A DNA stretch of 64,000 bases. Source: Calendula officinalis (taxonomy: Eukaryota; Streptophyta; Magnoliopsida; Asterales; Asteraceae). The notes beneath the pieces are model-generated. The model was not told the origin of the DNA. It saw only the letters and a list, made by a program, of their open reading frames with translations, and ran no database searches. The translations under genes and the position numbers were made by a program. The stretch spans positions 70,256,372 to 70,320,371 of the forward strand of contig OY970824.1 in assembly GCA_963853835.1 (NCBI GenBank). Direction: 5' to 3'. This document shows positions 1-11,070 of this stretch, piece after piece (within the stretch, counting starts at the first letter, position 1; the number at the start of each line of letters is the position of its first letter).

Positions 1-1
1 A

Positions 2-525
2 CTCATCAAGAACTTAATTGTTAAACTGGAGAACACATCTGATCAAAAAGTTAAAGCCATAAGATGTGACAATGGCACAGAATTTAAAAATGCTAACTTA
101 ATTAACTTTTGTGATCTTAAAGGTATTGACAGGCAATACAACTCACCTAGAACTCCTCAACAAAATGGTGTAGCTGAAAGAAGAAATAGAACCATCATTG
201 AAGCAGCAAGATCAATGCTAGCAGACTCAAAATTACCAATTACTTTTTGGGCAGAAGCTGTTAATACTGCCTGTTATGTTCAAAACAGAGTATTAATAGT
301 GAAGCCACACTATAAAATACCATATGAACTTTTTAATAAAAGAAAACCTTCTATAAGTTTTTTAAAATCATTTGGGTGTCCTTGTACTATTCTGATTACA
401 AGAGAACAAATTGGTAAGTTTGACTGCAAAGCTGATGATGGAATCTTTGTGGGATACTCTACTCAAAGCAAATCATACAGAGTATTCAACAAAAGACTAA
501 GGATAATTGAAGAAAGCATTAATTA
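2..525 (+). pseudogene. Truncated Ty1/copia pol fragment (integrase core)
   Basis: Open frame entering from the window edge. It encodes the back half of a copia integrase catalytic core, including the segment QQNGVAERRNRTI that carries the conserved glutamate region, and then the start of the integrase-to-reverse-transcriptase spacer. It is clearly homologous to positions about 7735-8250 of the copia element downstream, differing at scattered sites, so it belongs to a second copy of the same family. The similarity stops abruptly near position 525 and the frame then runs through unrelated sequence to a stop at 581-583. This copy does not have the one-base loss seen near 8104 in the larger element. 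The rest of the element on this side is absent, so it is a 3'-truncated relic, or lies partly outside the window. Confidence 0.88.
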
Positions 526-1055
526 TCCTCCATGGAGAATTTCCTCTCGATATGGGAATTTTGTATCGGAGATATTTTTTTAAAATTGGAGTTGACTAGC
601 ATCGGTCTAGTAAGTCTTTCATCAGAGAATACCCGTGAAAAATATTCAACTGCTCCTTTTTTCATCTCTTTGGGATCTACCCGTTAAACATGAATCCATG
701 TATAAAATTTCTTCTCCTGTTGTTGTTAAGTAAGATTGACTAGAAAACGAAGTCGTCTTGTGTACTAAATATGGTGGTTGAAGGCTTGAAGCGATTGACA
801 ATTAAGATTATTCACATGTGAATGTTTTTTTATAAATTTGTCATGTAACTAATTTTTCATTTGATGTACATTACATATGTAATGGATTAGGGCCTTTAAG
901 AATCTTAGAATCACGGTTCAATCTTTTTCTTTTAAGATAAAATTTTCACATAACTATATATCACAAAATTAAAGATATACTTCAACCTACAATCTCCCGG
1001 TTGGTGAGCAACTTAGATACGGTACAAATTAAATTTAAACGTATTATAAGAATCA
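526..1055. other. Intergenic, no gene seen
   Basis: AT-rich sequence between the truncated copia fragment and the first glycosyltransferase pseudogene. I see no open frame with family resemblance and no repeat boundary other than the breakpoint at about 525. Confidence 0.6.
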
Positions 1056-2470
1056 TTAAACAACTTGTGGTTCAGATTCGAGTGCTTCACTCGAGATAAC
1101 TTTATCTTGAGTTGGAATTGTAGCAACTTGTTCATCAACAAAAACCTTGAGATTTGTACAAGAAGACCCACTTTCTTTCATAGCCTCCATTGCCAAATGT
1201 TTCCACTTCTTAGCATTTAATGCTCCTCTTTCATGTCCTCCCATCACCATTTCTATGCACCTTCTTATCCCCTCACCTTCAACAACCCCGTCTTCATTAG
1301 CCGTCACCCTCAACCCTGTTTCCCATACGTCTTCTAGAAGCTTTGCGTTTGTCGCCTGATCCGTCCAGTGAGGAAACGCCACCACCGGAACCCCACAAAC
1401 TATACTTTCGAATTCCAACCGCAATGTGTCACAAAACACCCTAAAGAAGGGTGTGATAGCACCTCTAATTGAGAACACCATGGAACTATCGAACCTAATT
1501 GTTCCAATTCCTTAATACAACTTAGTTCCTCTTCGTCTTTATCTTTATCTCTGATAACCCACAAAAACGGCCTCCCGATCTCTAACAAACCATGTGCCAT
1601 TGCCTCTTTTTGTTTGTTTGATAACATTATGAGGCTACCAAAAGATATGTAAACAATGGACCCTTCTGGCTTTGTATTCATCCATTCAAGATAGTCTTTT
1701 GATGTTTCAAACAAGTCACCACCAAACGATTTATCATTTCCATCCAAGAAAGCGGACGGAATCAATGGTCCTACAGCGCTTTCCATCAATCTCTTTCAAA
1801 GCATCTTCTTCCAATGCATCGAAGCTATTCACGAGTATTTTAGGGTTGTCTTCCATTGCTAACATATCCATCTGTTCTTTGAACAAAGGCAATGCAAAAT
1901 TGTAAGTATTTGAAGGGTGGCAAAAGGAGGGGAGGTCACGGCTTTTGAGTGGTGGTAGCCCTGGTAATTCGATCGACCATGAAGGTTCGTTACAATCCTC
2001 CCCAATGAGTTCATCATACCCGTTGAAGTAATAATAGTAGACACGAAACACGGATGCTGGTTGAATCCAAAGAAGTGCTGATGGCACGTGAAGGCGTCAG
2101 CAGCCCATGGAAGAAGAAGGGTGTAAACCAAACAAGTGACCGGAGTGCCACTTTTAGCGCTTGAAAGAATGGTTTCTTTCAAGCTCTACGTTCCCTGGCT
2201 CCTCAACTGAGCCAGGAAACGTGTGGTGTCATCGGCCTTGGGCTTGTAGCCATCATCAAATCCATCTGAAAAGGCCGCAAAGTTAAAAGATTCGGGAATC
2301 TGGCCCGCTTTGCTGATTTTGGTGTAGGCAGAGATGGTGGTGGAGAAGGTGACTTTGACACCTAACCGAAGGAGTCGTTTAGCGAACTGGAAAGACGGGT
2401 TAATGTGACCTTGGGCTGGAAAGGTAACTAAGAGGAAGTGAGGTTGAATCTGATCCATATTTTTGTTCAT
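1056..2470 (-). pseudogene. UDP-glycosyltransferase pseudogene 1 (UGT75-like)
   Basis: Intronless family-1 UDP-sugar glycosyltransferase relic of nearly full length (about 470 codons). Such enzymes move glucose from UDP-glucose to small molecules in the cytosol. The ATG at 2468-2470 opens an N-terminal domain with the acceptor-side motif TFPAQGHINPSFQFAKRL. The C-terminal part has the PSPG donor-binding box, seen as WCSQLEVLSHPSLGCFVTH, then HCGWNS, then FPHWTDQATNAK. Lesions read directly: in-frame TAG at 2186-2188 (codon 95), frame changes near 2095 and near 1790, and a loss of about seven bases near 1410, immediately after HCGWNS inside the PSPG box. Four independent breaks make a pseudogene far more likely than sequencing error. 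UGT75 is my best subfamily guess from the N-terminus; the true acceptor is unknown. Two further UGT relics lie at 19064-20260 and 23478-24722. Confidence 0.9.
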
Positions 2471-2546
2471 TGTTGTATATGGTTGGTTGGAATTAAGCAA
2501 GCAGAGCTTGCAAGTGTGTTTTAATGGAAAGAACTTTGATGGGGTA

Positions 2547-2553
2547 TATATGG
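2547..2553 (-). promoter_or_regulatory. Relict TATA box of UGT pseudogene 1
   Basis: TATATAT on the minus strand about 77 bases upstream of the pseudogene ATG, a normal spacing for a plant promoter with a short leader. It suggests the locus once had its own promoter and was not a retrocopy. Confidence 0.4.
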
Positions 2554-2724
2554 TGTGAAGTTTTTGGGCGAAAACACTGACGTTTGTGATGACGTCAATA
2601 CAAGATAAACTTCTTATACAAAATAGAAACGAAAAATAATTGAGTTACAACTTATAATACTCTGTAATAGATCAAAATACACAAAAATACCTAAGATCAA
2701 GCATAACTTATAAGAGGACACGTT

Positions 2725-2935
2725 GCCCTTGTTATGTTAAAGTTATTTTTACTCTTTAACATGAGTTTCATAAGGGACAATATGGTGTTAAAAGGAGGTT
2801 AAAATCATGTTAAAACCCAAAGTGGGTCCTACACATAATTGATTTGTTTTAACATACCATCACAGCTTTGACGAAGACTCTTTAACATGCTTTTAACACA
2901 AGTAACGGTCTGGCGTAAAGACATGTTAAAAACTT
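2725..2935. repeat. Probable MITE relic with TTTAACATG words in both orientations
   Basis: Within about 210 bases the word TTAACATG or its complement CATGTTAA occurs around six times in alternating orientation, giving strong potential to fold into a hairpin. No clear terminal repeats or target duplication could be placed, so the class is unassigned. Confidence 0.35.
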
Positions 2936-3666
2936 TTGGCGAGTCCACACCCCCGTGCTGTTAGGTTTCTTCTGGAATTTATAAAGTGAAAAAGGACAAT
3001 AATAAAGAATCTACACATAAATGGCCTTTCGATTGTGTTTTTAGAAGACATCCGTACAGAAATTGATCCGGCAGAAGCGTTAGTGGCGTTAATTAGGATC
3101 ACAGGCTTTTGTTTGTAGAGACTCAAAATCGCATGAGTAAAAGAGATTCATTAAATTAGGCATAACTTGGGAAATTCAAGAATTTTAATTTTTAAGTGTA
3201 TGAATCACTATACTATATAGTAGAGATAATTCAAGATATTTTCTGATTTATTCTCAATTTTTTCATTTGGCCGTCTTTTCCGTCCTCATCGCAAATGACA
3301 CTCGTAGTCTAGAAACTCTTCCATCCTTTCGTTTGTGACTTATCCACAAGTAGTATCGCAGGTGAATATTAGCTAATTTGTTCAGCATTGCTTTGTATCT
3401 TTTATTGTAGTCCAATGATTTTACTTTATCGTTAAAGACTGAGATATCTTATTTCGATTAAATTTCAAACTTTTCTATCTGTACTCCTCGTAGCAAATGA
3501 CACCCCAGGAGTATCAATCTGGTTGTTGGGTTAGATTATGGCTCTTAGCTGGTCAGATTTCTCAAGTTTTAAATACAAAATCTAACACGAAACTCGACCC
3601 TATAAAGAACCGGGTTGGTCGGGTTCAGGTCGTAGGTTCTCTGGTTTGTCGGGGTAACTCGATTGG
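2936..3666. other. Intergenic, target region of the copia insertion
   Basis: No credible gene. The last 100 bases are rich in GGGTTGG/GGTCGGGT-type words. Similar wording resumes at 15300-15380, on the far side of the copia insertion, as expected if the element split a local repetitive stretch. Confidence 0.5.
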
Positions 3667-3671
3667 GTTGG

Positions 3672-4310
3672 TGTTGGAGTAAATCACAGGTCAACTTAAT
3701 ACTGATGTTGCAGTTAGTACTGATCATGGTTACTACTGGTGACTACTATGATTGTTACTGATGGGGCAGAAACTTACTACTGATGAGTTGATACTGGTGA
3801 AGACTATAACTTAGTTACTACTGATCAAAGGCACATATTGAAGATACTACTGATCTTAGTAGTTACTACTGACGTTGTATCTGGACTTGCTACTGATCAC
3901 CAGACTTACTACTGACGTTACATATTTACTACTGGTGATTGGTATTACTACTGGTATACGTTTTTGAAGCATATCAAGTCCGAGATCTTAGCAGAATTAG
4001 TTATAGAATGTAATTCAATGTATATCTTTTATAATTCGAATGTAAATCAAGTCCTAGAATAACTAGAGTAAATAGTTTAGCTTCAAGGACTATTATAAAT
4101 AGTTCCTTACGAATTGTAAACGTACGTGTGTATTGTGAATCAATAATATACATTGAAGCTTTTTGTGAAACTGTGTTCTTAATATTTTCGCTTATTGTTT
4201 TACAGTTCATTGTTCTTAATACATTGATATAGTGTTGATCCGCTGCAACTTCTATTATCAATTAGATCTAAGGTGTTTATTAACTCATTCATAGTTAATC
4301 GATCCTGACA
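3672..4310 (+). repeat. Left LTR of the copia element
   Basis: 639 bp, starting TGTTGGAGTAAATC and ending GATCCTGACA, directly followed by the primer-binding site. The first 290 bases (U3) hold an array of about a dozen ACTACTG-type words. TATAAATA lies at 4094-4101. The left copy lacks a 122-bp segment present in the right LTR. Confidence 0.95.
4094..4101 (+). promoter_or_regulatory. TATA box of the left LTR
   Basis: TATAAATA, placed after the word array and about 210 bases before the LTR end. This fits a U3 promoter with R and U5 downstream. The matching box in the right LTR is at 15078-15085. Confidence 0.6.
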
Positions 4311-4312
4311 AG

Positions 4313-4324
4313 TGGTATCAGAGC
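4313..4324 (+). other. Primer-binding site (initiator tRNA-Met)
   Basis: TGGTATCAGAGC, two bases after the left LTR. It is complementary to the 3' end of plant initiator tRNA-Met, the usual primer of copia elements. Confidence 0.9.
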
Positions 4325-4401
4325 ATATTGGTTCTAGATCTACGATTTTTTTTAAGAACAACAAAAAGTTTTAAATCTTTAAAACACACACATTATTAAT
4401 C

Positions 4402-6945
4402 ATGACTGATAATAATGAAAGCACTCAAGCTAACAAAATCCCTATACTCACTCCCAATAACTTTGGGATGTGGAAGAATCGTATTAAGCAATACATGCTT
4501 ATTACTGATTATTCCATGTGGGAAGTTGTCATTGAAGACAACAAAACTGGTCCTGGTCAAGCAAGCAGTTCTGCAACTGAAGCAGATAAACTTAAATGTG
4601 AGAAGGAGAAGAAAGACAGAGGCATCGAACTCAAAACTCTAAGCACTCTCCTACTGTCTATTCCCAATGACTATCAACATCTCTTTGTTGAATATGATGA
4701 TGCAAAGGTGTTGTGGCAAGCACTGGAGAAGAGATTCGTTGGAACCAAGAGCACCAAGAGGAACATGAAGTCTGTTCTCAAGCAAGACTTTGAAAATTTC
4801 AAAGGAAAGCCCAATGAGACACTCACTCAAGTGTTTGACAGATTCAACAAGCTAATTGGTGAACTTAACCAGGTTGGGGTTAAGATGGATCAAGAAGATG
4901 TCAACATGAAGTTCCTAAGGTCTCTTAGTGAAGAATGGGTCATGTACACAGTGATATACAGACATAGAGATGCACTAGAAGAAAAGGAGTTAGATGAACT
5001 CTAGAATGATCTCAGAGTATTTGAAACTGAGGTAAATCAAAAGAACCCTTCTATTTCTTCTAATAATACTGCATTTGTATCTAGTACAGGTCAAGGTCAA
5101 GAAACTGCCACAGGAAAGGCTGCAGATTGTGAAGATGCTGCAAGAGAATCATTTTTCACTAGTCATGTGCATACTGCACTAATTAGTGATTATTTGGAAC
5201 AATTGAATCCTGATGATCTTGAGGAGATGGATCTCAAATGGCAGATGGCTATGCTGAGCCTGAGAACCAAAAGGTTCTTAAAAAGGACTGGTAGGACAAG
5301 TCTCAACTATAACAAAGGTGACAAAGCTGGATTTGACAAAACTAAAGTCAAATGTTACAACTGTAACAATCTTGGTCACTTTGCAAAAGAATGTCCTCAG
5401 CCAGACAAAAGATCCAAATCAACTGCTCTTGTTTCACAACAAGGACAAGGCTATGACTGGAGCTTTCAAGCAGAAGAACATGCTCAAAATCAAGCTCTTA
5501 TGGCCTTTACTGACAGCAAATCTGAGGTAAAACCTGAACCTTGTACTTCTGAATGTATTAAAATTGTTAAAAATTTAGAAAAAGAAAACACTAAATTAAA
5601 TGAAGATTTAGCAAAAGCATTAAGAAGAAATCATGAATTTGATGGTGTGATTGCTGATCAAGAACATCAGATAAAGGTGTACCAGATGATTGATCAAAGG
5701 ATAAAGGAAGAACTGCTTCAAGTTGTAGATGAGAAAGATTTCTATGAATTAAAAAATAAAGAATTAACAAGTAAATTAGAAGAATGTCAACTTGAAATTG
5801 AACAAAATAAATTGACAATTAAGAAATTTGAAAGAAGCCCTAAAATTCTTGATGAGTTAACTAATAATCAAACTAGAGAAAAAGTTGTTCATGGGGTGGG
5901 ATATCATGTTGTACCACCTCCATATAAATTCATTCCTCCACTCAAAAACAGTTCAGAAAGAATAATTAATGAATTAAAAAATGAAAATCAAACTGAATCT
6001 AATGCTGAAACATCTGAATCAAATGATTTTTCTGATGATGATAGAACTACAAACTCAATTGAATTTACAATTTATCAAACTGAAACTACAAACTCAATTG
6101 ATACAAGTTTTCACACAGCACAAAGTCCAAATGAATCTCCTAAGTATGATGCAGAAAATATACCAAAAATTTTAAAAAGGGGAAATCAAAGAAACATGAA
6201 TCAACTCTTAGAACAAAGAAAAACCATAAGGGCTAAGGATAATAAATTAAAATGTGTTATTTGCAACAAAGTAAATCATTTAGCAAAGGATTGTCACTTT
6301 AATCCAATAAATTGTAAAGAGTTTAAGGAATTTAAAAATTTTAAAGAAACAGCAAAAACACAAAAGTTAAAAGATACTAATGGTCCTTCAGTAGTAAATA
6401 AAACAAAAACTCCAATTGCTGAAACACCAAAATTTGGAAGAAGTGCATCAAGGTTTGTGCAAAGTAGAAGAGTTGGAAGCCCAATGAACAACAATTATTT
6501 CAAGAACAATGGAATATCAAATCAAAATAAACAATATTTTAAATTTTCCAACACCAGTAAAAACTTTAACAACTTTACTACTGGTGGTAACCCTAATTAT
6601 AATACTGTCTGGTACCAGTACAAAAACATTACTGGTAACAACCCTAATTTCAAAAATACTACTGCTAACAAACCAAAATTTCAAAACACTACTGGTCATT
6701 CTAAATATGGTAAGTACCCTAATACTACTGGTCCATCAGTAGTAAAGTATTCAAAAACTAAAAACAATGGGTATAGACCAAGATCAGTAGTAAATTTAGA
6801 CAAATCCAAAAGGTCAGTAGTAAAACAGAACACCAGTACTAAAAAGGTATGGGTACCAAAAATGTTTAAGGTTAACTGTTCTAAATCTGATCTCTCAAAG
6901 GATGAACCCAAGACATATAAAGCTTGGGTTCCCAAACTTAAGTAA
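4402..6945 (+). pseudogene. gag: copia gag, interrupted by one amber codon
   Basis: Gag frame of 848 codons starting at the ATG that follows the A-rich leader. The N-terminal third is the capsid-like domain of plant copia gags, with the entry motif LTPNNFGMWKNRI. A CCHC zinc knuckle, CYNCNNLGHFAKEC, sits at 5353-5394, followed by a long coiled coil (about 5540-5840). A second knuckle-like motif, CVICNKVNHLAKDC, is at 6253-6294. The C-terminal quarter is low-complexity and rich in Asn, Lys, Thr and Gly; here ACT ACT GGT (TTG) and TCA GTA GTA (SVV) codon triplets recur. An in-frame TAG at 5002-5004 splits the frame after residue 200. Both sides are in the same frame and keep family resemblance, so it looks like a single nonsense change. 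The frame ends at TAA 6943-6945. Confidence 0.88.
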
Positions 6946-9900
6946 CCTTTTATTTACTTGTGCAGAGCATTCAGATCCCAGAAGAAGGAAGAACATGGCA
7001 CATTGATAGTGGATGCTCAAGGCACATGACTGGAAATCTGCAAATTCTAAAGGATTTCAAGTCATTTGATGGAGGTTATGTAGCCTTTGGTGAGAACCCA
7101 AATGGAGGTAAGATTACAGGGAAAGGTACTGTTTAAATGGCAAAATTACCTTTGATGATGTATTTTTTTGTAGCTGAACTAAAATACAATCTTGTCAGTG
7201 TGTCTCAAGTGTGTGATAACAAGAACAAAATTCTTTTCACAGACATTGAGTGCATCATTCTTTCTCCTGACTTTATTTTAGATGAAAAATATGTTGTTTT
7301 AAGAACTCCAAGGCGAAACAATGTGTATTGCCTGGATATAGGGGGAGAACTCATTTCTTCAAATGAGGTCAACTGTTTTATATCCAAGGCAAACACCACT
7401 GAATCAGAACTATGGCATAGAAGGATGTGTCACACTAATTTCAAAAACATGAACAATTTAGTAAAAAGAAATTTGGTCATTGGACTACCTCAAAAACAAT
7501 TCATGTGTGATCATCATTGTGTTGCATGCCTAAAAGGTAAACAACACAAGACTTCTCATAAGTCCAAATCTGTGAATTCTATTTCTGTTCCTTTACAACT
7601 CTTACATATGGACCTATTTGGACCTACAAATGTAATGAGTATTGGAAAGAAACAATATTGTCTTGTTATTACTGATGACTTTTCCAGATATACATGAGTT
7701 TTCTTTCTCAGGACAAAGGATGAAACAAGTGAACTCATCAAGAATTTAACTGTTAAACTGGAAAATACATCAGATCAAAAAGTTAAAGCCATAAGATGTG
7801 ATAATGGCACGGAATTTAAAAATGCTAACTTAATTAACTTTTGTGATCTTAAAGGTATTGACAGGCAATACAACTCACCTAGAACTGCACAACAAAATGG
7901 TGTAGCTGAAAGAAGAAATAGAACCATTATTGAAGCAGCAAGATCAATGCTAGCAGATTCAAAGTTACCAATCACTTTTTGGGCAGAAGCTGTTAATACT
8001 GCCTGTTATGTACAAAACAGAGTATTAATAGTTAAGCCACATTATAAAACACCATATGAACTTTTTAATAAAACAAAACCTTCTATAAGTTTTTTAAAAT
8101 CATTGGTTGTCCTTGTATCATTCTGATTACAAGAGAACAAATTGGTAAGTTGGACTGCAAAGCTGATGATGGAATCTTTGTGGGATACTCTACTCAAAGC
8201 AAATCATACAAAGTGTTCAACAAAAGACTAAGGATAATTGAAGAAAGCATCAATGTATCCTTTAATGAAAATGTTTCTAATGAACAAGGAAATGGTCCAG
8301 ATTGGCTATTTAACATAGACAATCTAACCAAATCCTTTAATTCTAACATGGATTTAAATGCAGGTGATTCAAATTGTCATACTCAAAAGGAAGGAACATC
8401 ATCTGTTAATACTGGTCAAGAAAAGATGAGATACATAGTAGTTGATACTGCTCCCACAGTTAATACTGAGGACAGTCATAACTCAAATTCTGGAAGCAGT
8501 AGTAACTCTGAGAATGAGGACAGTAGTAATTCAAATACTACTTGTACCAACAATAGTACTCAAAACACTACTGGTCCTAGCAATAACCTCAATTCTCAAG
8601 ATACTACTGATTCCAGTAACAACAATAATACTACTGATCTCCATGAAGATAACAACAGTAGCAATTCTGATCAAGATGATGATGAACCAAACATTAATGA
8701 CAATGAAGAATCTCTAGAGGGGCAAATTCCTGAGACAAATGAGTCCAATCTTGAAAATCAACTAGTGGTTGATAGAGCTACAACAACAAGGACTCAGAAG
8801 AACCATCCATTAGACCTTGTTCTAAGTGATGTTAACTCACCACTGCAAACAAGAAGCAAACTAAACAAAAGCTTAACTGCAAACATGTGTAATATAAGTT
8901 TAATTTCTAATGAATGTATGTTTGAATGTTTTCTGTCTCAGGATGAACCAAAGAAAATTCAACAAGCAATGAAGGACTCAAACTGGATTGAGGCAATGCA
9001 AGAAGAACTCCTTCAATTCAAGTTACAAGCTGTTTGGACACTTGTACCTCTTCCCAAAGGAAAAAGAGCCATTGGAACAAGATGGATCTTTAGAAACAAG
9101 AAAGATGAAAGAGGTATATGATCAAGAATAAAGACAGACTTGTAGCCCAAGGATACACTCAAGAAAAATGAATAGACTATGATGAAATATATGCTCCTGT
9201 TGCTAGAATTGAAGCAATAAGAATATTCTTAGCATATGTTTCATTCAAAAAGTTCAAAATCTATCAAATGGATGTGAAGAGTGCATTCCTATATGGAAAG
9301 ATTGAAGAAGAGGTCTATGTATGCCAACCTCCAGGTTTTGAAGATCCAAAACATGGTGATTATGTGTTCAAATTAGATAAAGCTCTGTATGGCCTACATC
9401 AGGCACCAAGAGCATGGTATGACACATTATCATCATATCTATTAAAGAATAACTTTAAAAGAGGAGCCATTGACAAAACTTTGTTCACAAAGAAAGTCAA
9501 AGATGATATACAATTGGTACAAATCTATGTAGATGATATCATCTTTGGTTCAACCAATGATTTATTATGCAAAAAATTTGAAGAACTGATGCAGATTAAA
9601 TTCAAGATGAGCTCTATAGGTCCAATGAACTTCTTCCTTGGACTCCAAGTCAGTCAAAGAACAGATGGTATTTTGATAAACCAATCAAAATATGTTAAAG
9701 ACATCTTGGAGAAGTTTGATATGAAAGACTGCAAAAGTGCAAGTACACCAATGGAAACACACAAACACCTACATCCAGATGTTGAGGGGGAGGATGTAGA
9801 TGAACACTTATATAGATCAATGATAGGCTCTTTGATGTACTTAACTGCATCAAGACCTGACATTATGTATAGTGTTTGTGTGTGTGCAAGATATCAAGAA

Positions 9901-10470
9901 AGACCTAAAGAACTACACTTGCAGGTTGTCAAAAGAATATTCAGATACTTGAAAGGCAAACCATCAATTGGTCTATGGTATCCACATGATTCACCATTTG
10001 AACTCATAGCCTACACAGATAGTGACTATGGAGGTGAATGTCAAGATAGAAAGTCCACTACTGGTGGATGTCAATTCTTTGGATCAAGACTGGTGTCATG
10101 GTAATATAAGAAACAAACAAATGTATCAACATCAACTGCTGAAGCAGAGTATGTAGCTGCATCTGCTTGTTGTGCTCAAGTACTCTGGATTCAAAACCAG
10201 CTTCTAGACTTTGGTATCTCTATCCTTAAAACTCCTATTTATATTGATAATCAAAGTGCTATTAGTATTGTGAACAATCCAGTAAAACACTCTAAAACTA
10301 AACACATTGAAATAAGATTTCACTTTATAAGAGATTGCAATGAAAAGAAGTTAATCAAAGTAGTTAAAATTCATACTGATGATCAATTAGCAGATCTTTT
10401 TACAAAAGCATTTGATGTAGGAAGATTCAACTTCTTGGTTAGCAGTATTGGAATGATTTTAATAAATTAA
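6942..10470 (+). pseudogene. pol: copia pol (protease, integrase, reverse transcriptase, RNase H), multiply broken
   Basis: Pol starts one frame away from gag with almost no overlap. Domains in order: protease with TWHIDSGCSRHMTG (about 6993-7034); integrase zinc domain and core (about 7400-8050), including LWHRRMCH and QQNGVAERRN; a Ser/Asn/Thr-rich spacer (8250-8800); reverse transcriptase with WMDVKSAFLYG-type entry at about 9265 and the catalytic YVDDIIFG at about 9526-9549; and RNase H with AYTDSDYGG at about 10009 and the STAEAEY region at 10132, ending TAA at 10468-10470. Lesions seen: stop at 7134-7136 from a one-base loss, compensated in the T-run at 7163-7169; TGA at 7695-7697; one-base losses near 8104 and near 9117; TGA at 9169-9171; TAA at 10102-10104. 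This copy cannot make a complete Pol. Confidence 0.9.
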
Positions 10471-10529
10471 TTTCTCACTCAAAATCATGTGTAAAGTTTT
10501 TGTTGTAAAAAGTTATTTATTTGTTTAAG

Positions 10530-10815
10530 TGTTTTACTACTGGTAGGTATGCTTTACATGTATGTAGGTGTGTACACAAAATACTACTGGTAAGTCAATA
10601 CTACTAGTATGTATTAGGTTTACACAAATACTACTGGTAAATCAGTACTACTGGTGTCCACATATACTACTGGTCTTACATATTAGGTCAGTAATGAAAT
10701 TCATTAGTTACTACTGATGTCTATTGTTACTACTGATGTCAAAATCCTTGGTTACTACTGATGTTATTGGTTACTACTGACGTTTTATTACTGGCATCTA
10801 ATTTACTACTGGTCT
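10530..10815 (+). repeat. Array of TACTACTGRT words between pol and ORF3
   Basis: Non-coding stretch after RNase H. The words TACTACTGGT, TTACTACTGATG and close variants occur about a dozen times in under 300 bases at irregular spacing. The same words make up the U3 array of both LTRs. They are not a strict tandem repeat: the linkers differ in length and sequence. Confidence 0.8.
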
Positions 10816-10911
10816 TTCAACTGTCATATTACAAAACTAACCCCCGTGAAAATAACCGTTATGTTATGATTCGAAGGGCAATTTAGTCTTTTTGCAGGTT
10901 AAATCGAAAGA

Positions 10912-10919
10912 TATAAAAG
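10912..10919 (+). promoter_or_regulatory. Putative internal promoter (TATA box) ahead of ORF3
   Basis: TATAAAAG stands about 150 bases before the ORF3 ATG. It is followed by a 5'-UTR-like stretch with a telo-box-type AAACCCTAA at 10976-10984 and an A-rich leader. This looks like an ordinary plant promoter and leader placed inside the element. Function is inferred from spacing and motif only. Confidence 0.4.
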
Positions 10920-11070
10920 GCGGCAGTCGATTAGTTTAGCATTATCTTCACTTCGATTTGCTAAAACCTCTCGATAAACCCTAACTTACGATCAAAAACC
11001 CTTCATCAGTAACAAAAATTCTTACTTGTTTCTCTCAAATCAAAAGATCAAAACATCAAAATCAACAACA

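Noticed and set aside
2926..3126. 66-codon minus-strand open frame between the UGT relic and the copia element
   Set aside because: No start context, no family and AT-rich surroundings; treated as chance.
3700..3960. CRISPR-like reading of the repeated ACTACTG words
   Set aside because: Words are too short, spacing is irregular and the genome is eukaryotic; the array belongs to an LTR.
4001..4261. 86-codon minus-strand open frame in the copia LTR (also at 15042-15245)
   Set aside because: Lies across the LTR promoter and R/U5 and carries no domain.
6942..6965. 24-base mini-intron (GTAACC...GCAG) joining gag to pol
   Set aside because: Removing it leaves pol out of the gag frame, and 24 bases is too short for plant splicing.
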